Positions 51,315-62,332 of a DNA stretch of 64,000 nucleotides are shown one piece after another (positions within the stretch are counted from its first letter, which is position 1; each line of letters opens with the position of its first letter). Made by a program: the position numbers and the translations under genes. This DNA is from Lentisphaeria bacterium (GTDB lineage Bacteria > Verrucomicrobiota > Lentisphaeria > Victivallales > Victivallaceae), in the NCBI GenBank assembly GCA_900768515.1, contig CAAGDG010000093.1:19888-83887 (forward strand), in the 5' to 3' direction. The notes beneath the pieces were generated by a model, which saw only the letters and a program-made list of their open reading frames with translations, was not told where the DNA came from and did not search any database.

Positions 51315-53330
51315 ATGAAACGACTGCTCTCTCTTGCCGCGCTGCTCGCCGCCGCAGCGCTTCCTGCCGCCGAAACATCGGCTCTCTGGAAACAGTATTG
51401 CGCGGAGCGCGCCGCCGGGAAGGAGACCTTCCTGCCCGATTTCTCCTACGCCGGATACGGCATGGGCGAGAAGTCGATCTCCCCCGCGGTGGAAACGATC
51501 TTCAATGTGCGCGATTACGGCGCGGTTCCGGACGACGACGGCGATGACATGGCCGCGATCCAGAAGGCGATCGACGCGGCTTCGGCGGCCGGCGGCGGCA
51601 TCGTCTTTCTGCCGCGCGGCTGCTATCTGCTCAACAGCGACCGGAACCGGATCGGCTCCCTGGAGATCACCAGCTCCAATATCGTGCTGCGCGGCGAAGG
51701 CGCGGGGGAGGGCGGGACCGTGCTCTGGCAGGTTCATCCCTTCCGGAATGGAAAGATGGATGATCCGACCCGGCTCCACCTCAAAAAAGCGGTGGTGTCG
51801 GTCTTTTCGCCCGCGATTCGGAAACTGACCGACCTTCCGCTGCTGGCGAAGGTCACCGGCACCGGGACGCGGGGCGGTTTTTCTCTGGAAGTCGATGATG
51901 TTTCCAAATTCAAACCCGGAGACAACGTCTTTCTTCAGGCGCAGAACAAGGCGATCATCGAGGAGATGACGCTCCCCTACGAGATCGAACCGGAATGGAC
52001 CACCACCACCCGGAACCGCGCACCCGCCATCGAGATTCACCGGGTCGCCGCGGTGGAGGATGGGAAGGTCGTCTTCGCCGAACCGATGCGTTACACGGTC
52101 CGCCCCGAACACGGGTGGAAGATCTTTGCCGCCCCGCTCAACGCGCGGGTCGGCGTGGAGGATATCGCCTTCCTCGGCAGCGCCTACGCCCCTTACTATC
52201 ACCACCGCAGCGACCGTGACGACGTCGGCTGGTCGTTTCTGCGGTTCCGTGGCGTCACCGACAGCTGGGTGCGCCGCTGCTCCTTCCAGAACGGCAGTCA
52301 GATCGCCTGCGTTACCTACTCGAATTATGTTTCTCTGCTCAACATGGTGGTGGATGGAAACCCCGGACACCACATCCCGCGCGCGGTCTCCTTCTGCTAC
52401 GGACTGCTGGGCGGCTTCATCCGGGACCGGGCCGGCTACACCCACGGTCCGAGCGTCTCGTGGGGGAGCGTCGGAACCGTCTACTGGCACTGCGACAGCC
52501 GGGGGTCGATCGATAGCCACGCCGGGCGTCCGCTGGCGACGCTCTTCGACAACGTCAGCGGCGGAACGATCCGTTCCAGCGGCGGACTGCGGGACTACCC
52601 GCAGCATCTGCGCGACCTGGTGATCTGGAACTTCCGGAACACCTCCGACAAGTTTGAATCCTACGACTTCTGGAAGCGCGGCGTCAGCAACCGGTTCGTG
52701 AAGCCGGTGATCGTTGGATTCCACGGCAATCCGGCTGAATTCAACCTGGCGACGGTCGGGGTCATGGAGTCGTACGGCGCACCGGTCGAACCCGCTTCGC
52801 TCTACGAGGCGCAGCTCGCGCTGCGGCTCGGAAAACTTCCGGCCTGGGTCGAGGAGGCAAAGCAAACCGACCGTGCCATGAGCGCGATGAAACTGCCCGA
52901 TCCGCGCAACTACCGTCACATCGAAACGTTTGAGCTGCTGCCGCTGCTGAGCGATCTCTGCGACGTTTCGCTGCGGATGTACGACTCGATACCCTTCGAA
53001 CTTATTCCGCCGGCCGCTCCTCTGCCGGAGGTGACCGGAGACCAGGTGATGCTCAGTCACGCGGTCTACATGCTCATGAATACGATTTCGCGCGAGCACA
53101 CCGAAAAAGGCAAGCGGATCACCGCCGAACCCGCCGAGCGCGACGGCGTTTCCGGAATCCGGATCGTGTTGAGTTCCGGTCCTTTCCGGAAGAAGACCAA
53201 CCTCAACGCCGGCGGCTGGTTCGCCGCCGCCGAAGAGTATGCCGCGCAGCTCGGCGGCGCGATCACCGTTCCGGAACGGGAGGGAAAACTGCGGATCGAG
53301 TTGTGGATTCCGCTGCGCCCGGAAAAGTGA
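51315..53330 (+). CDS. Secreted pectate-lyase-like beta-helix protein with C-terminal kinase-ATPase-like domain
   Basis: This is a 671-residue protein with a signal peptide (MKRLLSLAALLAAAALPAAE). Residues about 55-520 are a right-handed beta-helix of the pectate_lyase_3 type: FNVRDYGAVPDDDGDD, then AIDAASAAGGGIVFLPRG. Such folds act on polysaccharides in the periplasm or outside, and the substrate is unknown. Residues about 545-668 resemble a histidine-kinase ATPase domain. PEVTGDQVMLSHAVYMLMN fits the helix and N-box, IRIVLSSGP stands where the G1 box DNGPG would be, and AAQLGGAITV followed by LRIELWIPL fits the end of the fold. The G1 aspartate is missing. GAGGATTTC precedes the ATG. Confidence 0.8.
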   Translation: MKRLLSLAALLAAAALPAAETSALWKQYCAERAAGKETFLPDFSYAGYGMGEKSISPAVETIFNVRDYGAVPDDDGDDMAAIQKAIDAASAAGGGIVFLPRGCYLLNSDRNRIGSLEITSSNIVLRGEGAGEGGTVLWQVHPFRNGKMDDPTRLHLKKAVVSVFSPAIRKLTDLPLLAKVTGTGTRGGFSLEVDDVSKFKPGDNVFLQAQNKAIIEEMTLPYEIEPEWTTTTRNRAPAIEIHRVAAVEDGKVVFAEPMRYTVRPEHGWKIFAAPLNARVGVEDIAFLGSAYAPYYHHRSDRDDVGWSFLRFRGVTDSWVRRCSFQNGSQIACVTYSNYVSLLNMVVDGNPGHHIPRAVSFCYGLLGGFIRDRAGYTHGPSVSWGSVGTVYWHCDSRGSIDSHAGRPLATLFDNVSGGTIRSSGGLRDYPQHLRDLVIWNFRNTSDKFESYDFWKRGVSNRFVKPVIVGFHGNPAEFNLATVGVMESYGAPVEPASLYEAQLALRLGKLPAWVEEAKQTDRAMSAMKLPDPRNYRHIETFELLPLLSDLCDVSLRMYDSIPFELIPPAAPLPEVTGDQVMLSHAVYMLMNTISREHTEKGKRITAEPAERDGVSGIRIVLSSGPFRKKTNLNAGGWFAAAEEYAAQLGGAITVPEREGKLRIELWIPLRPEK

Positions 53331-53333
53331 ATC

Positions 53334-54440
53334 TCAGTTGCCCGCGTCCCGCCGGTTCCGGAAGAGGAGTCCGGCGGTCAGCAGCGTGACGCCGACATCG
53401 TCGACCACGCCGAAGAGCGGTACCGCGTCCGGGATGAGGTCGATCGGCGAGAGCATCCACAGCACGGCCAGCAGGAGGGCGAAGACTACGCGCGGCACTT
53501 GCGCGACGCCGGCCAGCGGCGATGAGACGCGGCGGATTCCCGGATTCGGCACGAGCCGGAACCCGTTGCCGTCGCTGACAAGTTCCAGCAGGCGGTGGCG
53601 GTGGATCAGCCGCGAGAGGAGTCCGGCGGCGGTTCTGCGGAGCTCCTCCCCCTCGGCGGAGGGGTACTCCTCCCGTACCAGGTGGAGAACTCCCTCTTCG
53701 CCCAGTTCTCCGTGTTTGCAGCATTCGACGGCGATCTTCAGCATGGCGCGGTATCCGGCCGGATCGGTTTCGATGTCGAGCGCGCGTTTGATGTTGCCGT
53801 AGAGGACGATTCGGTCATAGGGGCAGTACTGCAGCGCCAGCGCGGCGCAGAGGCAGCCGACCGCCGGGAGGTAGAAGACGGCGCTGCCGCCGTCGAGGGT
53901 GAAGCCGCGGACCGTGAAGTAGAAAAGGGTCAGCCCCACCGTTCCGATCCGGACCGTCCTGCTGCGGAAGCAGAGGGCGAACATCAGCGTCAGAATCACC
54001 AGCAGCAGGGCGGGATTGTCGAAAATCTCGGAGATCGGTCTCCAGGCGTGTTCCGCCACGAACTGGTGAACCGCCTCCGGAAGCAGACCGGAGACCGGTG
54101 CGATCGGCGAGATTCCGACGATCCGGTAGAGGTAGAAGTAGAAGGGCACCAGCAGCGTCAGCTGCAGCAGCAGGTTGGCCCCCGCCGGCGGACCGAAGAG
54201 ACACTCCTCCCAGGCGAACGCTGCGAGCAACACCAGTGCGACCACCGCCAGCGTCAGGCTGGTCTCCCCCAGGAACATCACTTTTCCGAACCAGGGATCC
54301 CGCAGAAAGAAGACCATCGAAGCGAACTGCAGCAGCAGAGCGGCGAAGAACTTCCACTCCCGCGGACCGGTGATGCCGGAACGGGATGGCGCTCTTTTGT
54401 TCAGTTCTCGCCGCACGGTCGAGAGAGGATTGGATTTCAT
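53334..54440 (-). CDS. Membrane protein with C-terminal DUF1232 segment
   Basis: This is a 368-residue protein. About six hydrophobic segments (near residues 28-45, 55-75, 90-105, 140-155, 165-180, 190-205) are followed by a soluble region. A DUF1232 motif (LSPIDLIPDAVPLFGVVDDVG, about 332-352, shared as SPIDLIPD and DDVG) spans the last hydrophobic part. Function is not known for this family. Its ATG overlaps the stop of the upstream gene (54437-54440), so the pair is co-translated. It is convergent with the beta-helix gene, with 3 nt between. Confidence 0.75.
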   Translation of the reverse strand: MKSNPLSTVRRELNKRAPSRSGITGPREWKFFAALLLQFASMVFFLRDPWFGKVMFLGETSLTLAVVALVLLAAFAWEECLFGPPAGANLLLQLTLLVPFYFYLYRIVGISPIAPVSGLLPEAVHQFVAEHAWRPISEIFDNPALLLVILTLMFALCFRSRTVRIGTVGLTLFYFTVRGFTLDGGSAVFYLPAVGCLCAALALQYCPYDRIVLYGNIKRALDIETDPAGYRAMLKIAVECCKHGELGEEGVLHLVREEYPSAEGEELRRTAAGLLSRLIHRHRLLELVSDGNGFRLVPNPGIRRVSSPLAGVAQVPRVVFALLLAVLWMLSPIDLIPDAVPLFGVVDDVGVTLLTAGLLFRNRRDAGN

Positions 54441-55462
54441 CGTTTCGTCGCCTCAATGGTTCGGGTCAGTTCATCGATTTCGCGCTTCAGGTCGCGGTGG
54501 TGGCGCGGGGTCCCCTCGACCATCTGATAGTTCCAGAAGAACCAGGGCTTCTGCCAGATTTTCCGCAGGATGTCGCAGCGGAGCGTCAGGTGTTCGAGAT
54601 CGTCCGGACAGGCGCGGGTCAGCGCCAGCGCCTCCTCGCGTTCGATGAAACCCGGATCGCCGGGATCGTCGTTGCCTCCTTCCGCCAGCCAGATTGCCGT
54701 CTTTGCCAGTGCCAGATCGTAGGTCGCCCGCCGGGCGAGTCCCGGGGTGAGGCGGGGCGATTCGCACAGTGGCGCAAGGAGTTCCAGCACCGGACGGGCG
54801 GCTTCGCGGAGCCGTCGTGGAGATCGCCCGTTCTGCCGTTCGAGTTCCGCGAAACTGCGGAACGGAAATTCGGTCTCGGCCAGAAAGACCCGGGCCGCCG
54901 CCGCGTCGGGTGCGAATTCCAGCACCTGGCGGCATTCGTCGACGACGGTTACCGGATGGCGGAGCCGGGTCAGCAGCTCCCAGCGCAGTTCGAGGAGCGC
55001 TTCGTTGCGTCGAATCCGCTCGGCGTCCCGGCTGCCGATCAGTTCCGCGGCGAGGGGGGCGATCAGAGCATCCGCCTCGGAGTTCCGGCCGGTATCGGCG
55101 GCCTCCCTCGCCTGTTCGAACCGCTTCCGGTGCTCCTGTTCGATCGCGTCGGGTGCAATCGGACCGCGGGTCCGCAACTGCGGACGAAGCCGGTCGACCG
55201 GAAAGTTGATCCACATGACCAGCACGACCAGCGCCGCCGTGAGCAGGAACAGCAGTCGGTCGCCCCGGGTCGGCGGACGACGCGCCGCCTCGTCCGCCAG
55301 CAGCCGGTCGGCGATGCCGGAAGGCAGACACTCCCGGAGCGCCTTTTCACGCAGTTCCGGCGTAATCGTCCCCGGCCCCGCCGCCGGCGGGGCGGCGGAG
55401 TCAAGAAAAGGGACCGGCGGCAGCATCTCCGGCACGGCCTCTGCTGACCTGTTCTTATCCAT
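54437..55462 (-). CDS. TPR-like single-pass membrane protein
   Basis: This is a 341-residue protein with a cytosolic N-terminus of about 65 residues. A membrane helix follows (about 72-90, LLFLLTAALVVLVMW), then a helical region with TPR-like pairs (FEQAREAADTGRNSEADALI and later repeats). I recognise no specific family. There is no Shine-Dalgarno sequence, and a -10-like TACATT lies only 7 nt upstream of the ATG, so a leaderless transcript is possible. An in-frame ATG at 55504 is less likely. Confidence 0.65.
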   Translation of the reverse strand: MDKNRSAEAVPEMLPPVPFLDSAAPPAAGPGTITPELREKALRECLPSGIADRLLADEAARRPPTRGDRLLFLLTAALVVLVMWINFPVDRLRPQLRTRGPIAPDAIEQEHRKRFEQAREAADTGRNSEADALIAPLAAELIGSRDAERIRRNEALLELRWELLTRLRHPVTVVDECRQVLEFAPDAAAARVFLAETEFPFRSFAELERQNGRSPRRLREAARPVLELLAPLCESPRLTPGLARRATYDLALAKTAIWLAEGGNDDPGDPGFIEREEALALTRACPDDLEHLTLRCDILRKIWQKPWFFWNYQMVEGTPRHHRDLKREIDELTRTIEATKR

Positions 55463-55469
55463 GAGAAAT

Positions 55470-55498
55470 AATGTAACCGCGGAGGGATGACTTTGCCA
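55470..55498 (-). promoter_or_regulatory. Possible promoter giving a leaderless transcript of the TPR-like gene
   Basis: The leftward strand has TGGCAA (55493-55498), a 17-nt spacer and TACATT (55470-55475), 7 nt before the ATG at 55462. Confidence 0.4.
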
Positions 55499-55502
55499 GC
55501 AC

Positions 55503-55538
55503 AAAAAAAAGGCGGAACGCGTTTTTTTGCGTTCCGCC
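55503..55538 (-). terminator. Rho-independent terminator of clpB
   Basis: A perfect 10-bp stem GGCGGAACGC/GCGTTCCGCC (55511-55520 with 55529-55538) is followed leftward by eight T residues. Confidence 0.9.
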
Positions 55539-55546
55539 CGGGGACT

Positions 55547-58129
<2,583 letters not shown>

Positions 58130-58154
58130 AAGATCGTCCTCCCTCTGAAAATAG

Positions 58155-58182
58155 ATGATATTTTCACAGCAAGCGAAAGCAA
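58155..58182 (-). promoter_or_regulatory. Predicted promoter of clpB
   Basis: The leftward strand has TTGCTT (58177-58182), a 16-nt spacer and TATCAT (58155-58160), 25 nt before the start. I see no CIRCE element. Confidence 0.6.
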
Positions 58183-58203
58183 CAATCGTGCCATTTTCTG
58201 CAT

Positions 58204-58232
58204 TTGCAATTCCCCGCCCGCGGGTGTACCTT
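58204..58232 (+). promoter_or_regulatory. Predicted promoter giving a leaderless metallophosphoesterase mRNA
   Basis: TTGCAA (58204-58209), a 17-nt spacer and TACCTT (58227-58232). Only 8 nt separate the -10 element from the ATG at 58241. Confidence 0.55.
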
Positions 58233-58240
58233 ATCCGGCC

Positions 58241-59146
58241 ATGAAAAGACGATACGGAAACAAGATATTCGACTTCCTTCTGGAGCATCCCTGTTTTGCG
58301 GGGTTCTACGCGCTCTGTGCCGGCGTGTTCCTCTGGATGACCCTGATTGAACCGAATCTCTTGACAACCAGAACGTTCCGGTTTGAATCCGCGCGGTTCC
58401 CGGAGACGCTTTCCCCCCTTCGGATCGCGGTTGTCGGCGACCTTCACGCCGGACCGGACTGGGGCCGGAGCGGCCGCCTCGACGCGATCGCCGACACCGT
58501 CAACTCCGGTTCGCCCGATTTGATCTTCCTGCTCGGCGACTACGTCAATTACCACGGCGGGGAGGCCGGAAACCTTCCGATGGCTGATTTTACGGCGTTT
58601 TTGAGGCGGCTGCGCGCTCCTTGCGGCGTATTCGGGGTTCCGGGAAATCATGAGATGTGGTATGGCCTCTCCGCGGTCCGGCGGGCGTTTGCCGAAGCGG
58701 GGGCGACCCTGCTGGAGAACCGGTGCGTCAACCTTTCATTGCCCGGCGGAACCCTGACCGTCGCCGGCCTCGGGGAGCACAATACCGGCGCTCCCGATCC
58801 GGTCCGGACTCTCGCCGGAGCCGCTCCGGGAGCTCCGGTGCTGCTTTTAACCCACAATCCAAAGGTATTTCAATCAATTGCGCTGAAGGGAGTTGTGTTG
58901 TCTTTTTGTGCACATACCCACGGCGGACAGGTCCGATTCCCTGCTGCGGCGGGGATTCCATTCAATTTCTGGAGCGGCGGCTACCATCCCGGACTGGGGA
59001 ACTACGAATCCGGCGGCGATCTCTTCCTGACCAGTGGAATCGGGGGAAATCCGGTGCGGATCCGGCTTTTCTGTCCGCCGGAGGTCGCGTTTGTGACGGT
59101 CGCCGCGGCGGTGGGACAATTTGTCCCGGAAGATGTGACAAAATGA
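58241..59146 (+). CDS. YkuE-like membrane-associated metallophosphoesterase
   Basis: This is a 301-residue protein. One hydrophobic N-terminal segment (about 17-35) is followed by a calcineurin-like phosphoesterase domain with the full metal motif set: GDLHAG (about 68-73), GDYVNYHGG, GNHEMW, THNP and HTHGGQ. The family member YkuE acts on lipid-linked or cell-wall substrates, but the substrate here is unknown. No Shine-Dalgarno sequence precedes the ATG, and the predicted promoter is so close that the mRNA would start at or near the ATG. It is divergent from clpB. Confidence 0.85.
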   Translation: MKRRYGNKIFDFLLEHPCFAGFYALCAGVFLWMTLIEPNLLTTRTFRFESARFPETLSPLRIAVVGDLHAGPDWGRSGRLDAIADTVNSGSPDLIFLLGDYVNYHGGEAGNLPMADFTAFLRRLRAPCGVFGVPGNHEMWYGLSAVRRAFAEAGATLLENRCVNLSLPGGTLTVAGLGEHNTGAPDPVRTLAGAAPGAPVLLLTHNPKVFQSIALKGVVLSFCAHTHGGQVRFPAAAGIPFNFWSGGYHPGLGNYESGGDLFLTSGIGGNPVRIRLFCPPEVAFVTVAAAVGQFVPEDVTK

Positions 59147-59165
59147 CCCGAAGGAGGTTGTGAAA

Positions 59166-59543
59166 ATGAGAGCCGGAGAGAAAGTTCGCTGTCCGCACTG
59201 CGGCGAGAATACCGTGGTGAAATCCCGTGCGGTGATGGATGGCTGGCAGAAGCGCGGCGAGGTGTTCGTCTGCCTCTTCTGCGGCGGGGAGCTCGGTCGT
59301 CCGGGCGATGCCGCCGCGGAGGCGGCCGCGGCCGGGAAGCGGGCGGCCGACCGGTTCGCGGCACTGCTGGGGGAGGGGGCGGAGGCGGCTCCCGCCGCCG
59401 ATCTGACGCCGGACGAGGGGTACGGGCGGTTCTGCCGGAACTGTGCGCATTTCCTGGAACATCCATTCAAGACGCTCTGCGGACTCGACGGCAGCGCCGC
59501 CGATCCGATGAGTGAGTGTCCGAAGTTTGAAAAGAGAAAGTGA
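59166..59543 (+). CDS. Small zinc-ribbon protein
   Basis: This is a 125-residue protein with two likely zinc sites: CPHCGEN with CLFCGGE near the N-terminus, and CRNCAHF followed by two further cysteines (TLCGLDG and ECPKF) at the C-terminus. An Ala/Glu-rich helix lies between. I chose ATG at 59166 because AAGGAGG is 8 nt upstream; a GTG at 59160 is too close to it. The role is unknown. It is 19 nt after the phosphoesterase and touches thiE. Confidence 0.75.
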   Translation: MRAGEKVRCPHCGENTVVKSRAVMDGWQKRGEVFVCLFCGGELGRPGDAAAEAAAAGKRAADRFAALLGEGAEAAPAADLTPDEGYGRFCRNCAHFLEHPFKTLCGLDGSAADPMSECPKFEKRK

Positions 59544-59566
59544 CGGAAGGAACAGGTGGTTTTTCC

Positions 59567-60244
59567 ATGTTGAAATCGTGTTTTCAAAACCGGGCGGAGA
59601 AGGCGGCCGCGTTCGACGCCGTCGACGTCTATCCGGTGATCTCGTCGGAGTTCTGTCTGGACCGGCCGGTTCCGGAGGTGTTTCTTGCCGTCGCCAGAGG
59701 GGGAGCCCGGATCGTTCAGCTGCGGGAAAAGAACCGCGGCGCGAAGTTCCTCTACGAACTTGCCGTCGCCTGCCGTCCGATCGCCAACGCCTACCGGATT
59801 CTGCTGATGATCGACGATCAGGTCGACGTGGCGCTGGCGGCGGGAGCCGACGGGGTCCACCTCGGGCAGGAGGATCTGCCGGTGCCGGCCGCCCGGAGTA
59901 TCGCGCCGGATCTCTGGATCGGAAACTCCACCCACAATCTCGAGGAGGCGCTGGCGGCGAAGGCGGCGGGGGCGGACTGTATCAACATCGGTCCGATCTA
60001 TCCGACGCAGACCAAGCATGTCGGCTGTCCGGCGCTCGGCGTCGGCGCGATCGGCACGATTGCTCCGGTCGTGGGAATTCCCTTTTCGGTGATGGGCGGA
60101 GTCAAACAGCATCGCTTTGCGGAACTGCTGGCCGCGGGAGCCAGGCATCTGGCGATGGTCACCGAGATCACGCAGGCGCCGGACATCGAGGCGAAGGTGC
60201 GCGAACTGCGCGCCGAGTACGCCCGTGCCGCCGGACGGGGGTGA
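59567..60244 (+). CDS. thiE: Thiamine-phosphate synthase
   Basis: ThiE couples the thiazole phosphate and HMP pyrophosphate to thiamine phosphate. The 225-residue TIM barrel shows IVQLREKN, LMIDDQVDVALAAGADGVHL with GQEDLP, IGNSTHN, and GPIYPTQTKH, the last binding the pyrophosphate and thiazole. The final phosphate site is SVMGGVKQH. A GTG at 59540, overlapping the zinc-ribbon stop, is an alternative start that adds nine residues. No other thi gene or TPP riboswitch is visible here. Confidence 0.93.
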   Translation: MLKSCFQNRAEKAAAFDAVDVYPVISSEFCLDRPVPEVFLAVARGGARIVQLREKNRGAKFLYELAVACRPIANAYRILLMIDDQVDVALAAGADGVHLGQEDLPVPAARSIAPDLWIGNSTHNLEEALAAKAAGADCINIGPIYPTQTKHVGCPALGVGAIGTIAPVVGIPFSVMGGVKQHRFAELLAAGARHLAMVTEITQAPDIEAKVRELRAEYARAAGRG

Positions 60245-60314
60245 AAGATTGCAGATGGGAGCCTCCGGTTTTCAGGGCTGGCGCGCATTTTTTCGGGAAG
60301 ATGAACCGGTAAAT

Positions 60315-60343
60315 TTGCATTGCAGAGATTGTGCGGTTATCTT
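60315..60343 (+). promoter_or_regulatory. Predicted promoter of the 60386 lipoprotein operon
   Basis: TTGCAT (60315-60320), a 17-nt spacer and TATCTT (60338-60343) lie 42 nt before the start. Confidence 0.6.
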
Positions 60344-60385
60344 AATCGGCGTAATCGTTTCAAGTGGATCACGAGGTGAAATTCG

Positions 60386-61135
60386 ATGAATGTTCGCGGA
60401 TGGCTGCCGGCCGTTTTTGCGGCGGCGCTGCTGGCCGGCGGGTGCCGGTTTTCTGGCGGGACGACCGAATGGCCGCCGGAGGCGGTGCGGGAAATCGCAT
60501 TCCAGACCGGATATCCGGAACGAATCCGGGTGCTTCCGCTCGCGTTGGATGAAGAGGAGAATGTGGCGCCCGGCGAGGAGTTTGAGAGCGCCTATCCCTA
60601 TCGGGAACTGGCCGCCGCGCTGAGGCGTTCCCCGGTCGAACTGCTGCTGCTTCCCGGGGATGGGCGGCTGTTCGCGGTGCTGCCGGAGGAAGGGGGGATT
60701 TCTCCCCGGTTCTACCGGGCGGAACGGGAAGCGGCCGGGTTTGAGCCGGAGGATTCCGCGGTTCTGGTTTCGGAACAGGAGGAGGGGAGGTTCGTTCCCT
60801 TCTTCCGGATCTGGTCGGCGCCGGGGGTTTACTGTCCGCGGCCGCGTCCCCACAAGGCGCCGGAATGGACGGCGGAGAATACGCTCGAAGTGTCGCTGGC
60901 ACCGGAGTATCGGATCGGAACCGAACGCTTCGGAGAGCGCAGGGAGTTTGAGAAGGCGATCCGGATTCACCTCAAAAGCGGCCGCTGGGCGAGGGTGGTG
61001 CTCTCCGGGGAGCTGCCGGAGGATCCGGCGCTGCTGGAGGCGTTCTGCCGGTTGACCGATTTCTACGGTTCCGACCTCCAGTACGGCGAACTCTGGCGGT
61101 GTGCCCGCTGCGCCGGAACCGGTGTGGAACGCTGA
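60386..61135 (+). CDS. Lipoprotein of unknown function
   Basis: This 249-residue protein has a signal peptide ending in the lipobox LAGGC (about residues 16-20). The mature part is acidic with mixed alpha/beta character. No motif is recognised apart from a terminal CARCAG cysteine pair. GAGGTGAAATTCG precedes the ATG, and a promoter is predicted just upstream. The next gene begins about 20 nt after its stop. Confidence 0.7.
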   Translation: MNVRGWLPAVFAAALLAGGCRFSGGTTEWPPEAVREIAFQTGYPERIRVLPLALDEEENVAPGEEFESAYPYRELAAALRRSPVELLLLPGDGRLFAVLPEEGGISPRFYRAEREAAGFEPEDSAVLVSEQEEGRFVPFFRIWSAPGVYCPRPRPHKAPEWTAENTLEVSLAPEYRIGTERFGERREFEKAIRIHLKSGRWARVVLSGELPEDPALLEAFCRLTDFYGSDLQYGELWRCARCAGTGVER

Positions 61136-61155
61136 AGCGGGGGAGACACCGGGCC

Positions 61156-61908
61156 GTGTACGCATATAGCCTTTACCGTTCGCCGCGCCGTCTGGCCGAG
61201 GCGGTCGAACCGCTGCTGGAACCGGTTGCCGGAGAGCGGCTGGTCCGGCGGCCTTTCAACCACTATTCCCCGGCACTGACCGACTGGTGGATTGTGCCGT
61301 CGCTGGAGCTGCCGTTTTTCAAGTTCGGAAAATACTTTTTCACCTGGGACGAAAAGAACCGGACCGAACTGCGCACCGGACTCTATCTGGCCAAGGGACT
61401 CGATCCGATGCTGCGCAAGGTCTATCCGACCCGGAAGGGACGCCGTCTGCTGATGGATGAGTCGTGGGGGTGGCACTTTTTCCTTCCGGCGGTTCTCTCC
61501 GGAAAGGTCGAGGAACTGGTGCGGCGCGGTGCGGAGGCGTCGGGCAATCCGGTCGAACTGATCTTCGAGGGGGGGTACGTGGACGATCCCGGACTTTTCA
61601 ATCCGGATTCCGAACTGCGGCGGCGGGACCGCTACACGCTGGAATTCGATCCGGCAGCCGGTTCCCTCCGGGTGCGCACCGCACGCCGCGACGCGATGAG
61701 CCTGAAGTTCCTGAACCGGGTCCGGGACTGGAAGAGTTTCGTGGAGGCGATACAGGTGCTCCATGCCGAACAGTTCCTCTGGTGCGATCTCTTTCTGGCC
61801 AACGTCTACCTGGTTCCCCCGGAAAGCCGGCCGCCGGAAGAATCGGATCGCGACGCGGCCCGGATCTGCGGCGAATGGCTGAATCTCTTCCGGGAATTCG
61901 TGCGGTGA
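61156..61908 (+). CDS. Unknown 250-residue soluble protein
   Basis: The frame is open from 61099, inside the preceding gene. I place the start at GTG 61156 (then YAYSLYRSPRR), with GGGGAGA upstream. It is a soluble protein with many aromatic residues (WWIVPSLELPFFKFGKYFFTW) and no signal peptide. No family is recognised. It is 4 nt from arfB and probably co-transcribed. Confidence 0.65.
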   Translation: MYAYSLYRSPRRLAEAVEPLLEPVAGERLVRRPFNHYSPALTDWWIVPSLELPFFKFGKYFFTWDEKNRTELRTGLYLAKGLDPMLRKVYPTRKGRRLLMDESWGWHFFLPAVLSGKVEELVRRGAEASGNPVELIFEGGYVDDPGLFNPDSELRRRDRYTLEFDPAAGSLRVRTARRDAMSLKFLNRVRDWKSFVEAIQVLHAEQFLWCDLFLANVYLVPPESRPPEESDRDAARICGEWLNLFREFVR

Positions 61909-61912
61909 CGCG

Positions 61913-62332
61913 ATGCTGCTGGCCGGTCGCTACTTCATTCCGGAAAGTGAATTCGAGTGGGAGTTCGTGCAGTCCGCCGGACCCGGCGGGCAGAACGTGA
62001 ACAAGGTCGCCACCGCGGTCCGGCTCCGTTTCCCGCTGGAAACAACCCCCTTTCTCCCACCGGAGGTCCGGGAACGGCTGCTGACCGCGCTGGCCGGAAA
62101 ACTCTCCGGCGGTTTTCTGGTCGTGACCGCGCGCGAAGAACGCGCCCAGGGCGTCAACCGCCGCCGGGCGGTCGAAAAGCTTTCCGCTCTGCTGGAGGGG
62201 GCGTTGAAGGTGCCGAAGCTGCGGAAACCAACCCGTCCCACCGCCGGTTCGGTTCGCCGCCGTCTCGCGGCAAAGGAGCGGCGGTCGATGCTGAAGCGGA
62301 GCCGCTCCTATCGTCCCGGCGAAGAGGAGTGA
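61913..62332 (+). CDS. arfB: Peptidyl-tRNA hydrolase ArfB (ribosome rescue)
   Basis: ArfB/YaeJ releases peptides from stalled ribosomes lacking a stop codon. The 139-residue protein has the release-factor GGQ at 25-27 within SAGPGGQNVNK, then a domain-3-like core. A basic C-terminal tail (KLRKPTRPTAGSVRRRLAAK and RSMLKRSRSYRPG) enters the mRNA channel in characterised homologues. The length is typical. Its last 25 bp overlap the end of the DUF362 gene on the other strand. Confidence 0.95.
   Translation: MLLAGRYFIPESEFEWEFVQSAGPGGQNVNKVATAVRLRFPLETTPFLPPEVRERLLTALAGKLSGGFLVVTAREERAQGVNRRRAVEKLSALLEGALKVPKLRKPTRPTAGSVRRRLAAKERRSMLKRSRSYRPGEEE

Noticed and set aside
51315..53330. A functional sensor kinase fused to the beta-helix
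   Set aside because: There is no phosphoacceptor histidine helix, the G1 aspartate is missing and the protein carries a signal peptide; only a fold resemblance is claimed.
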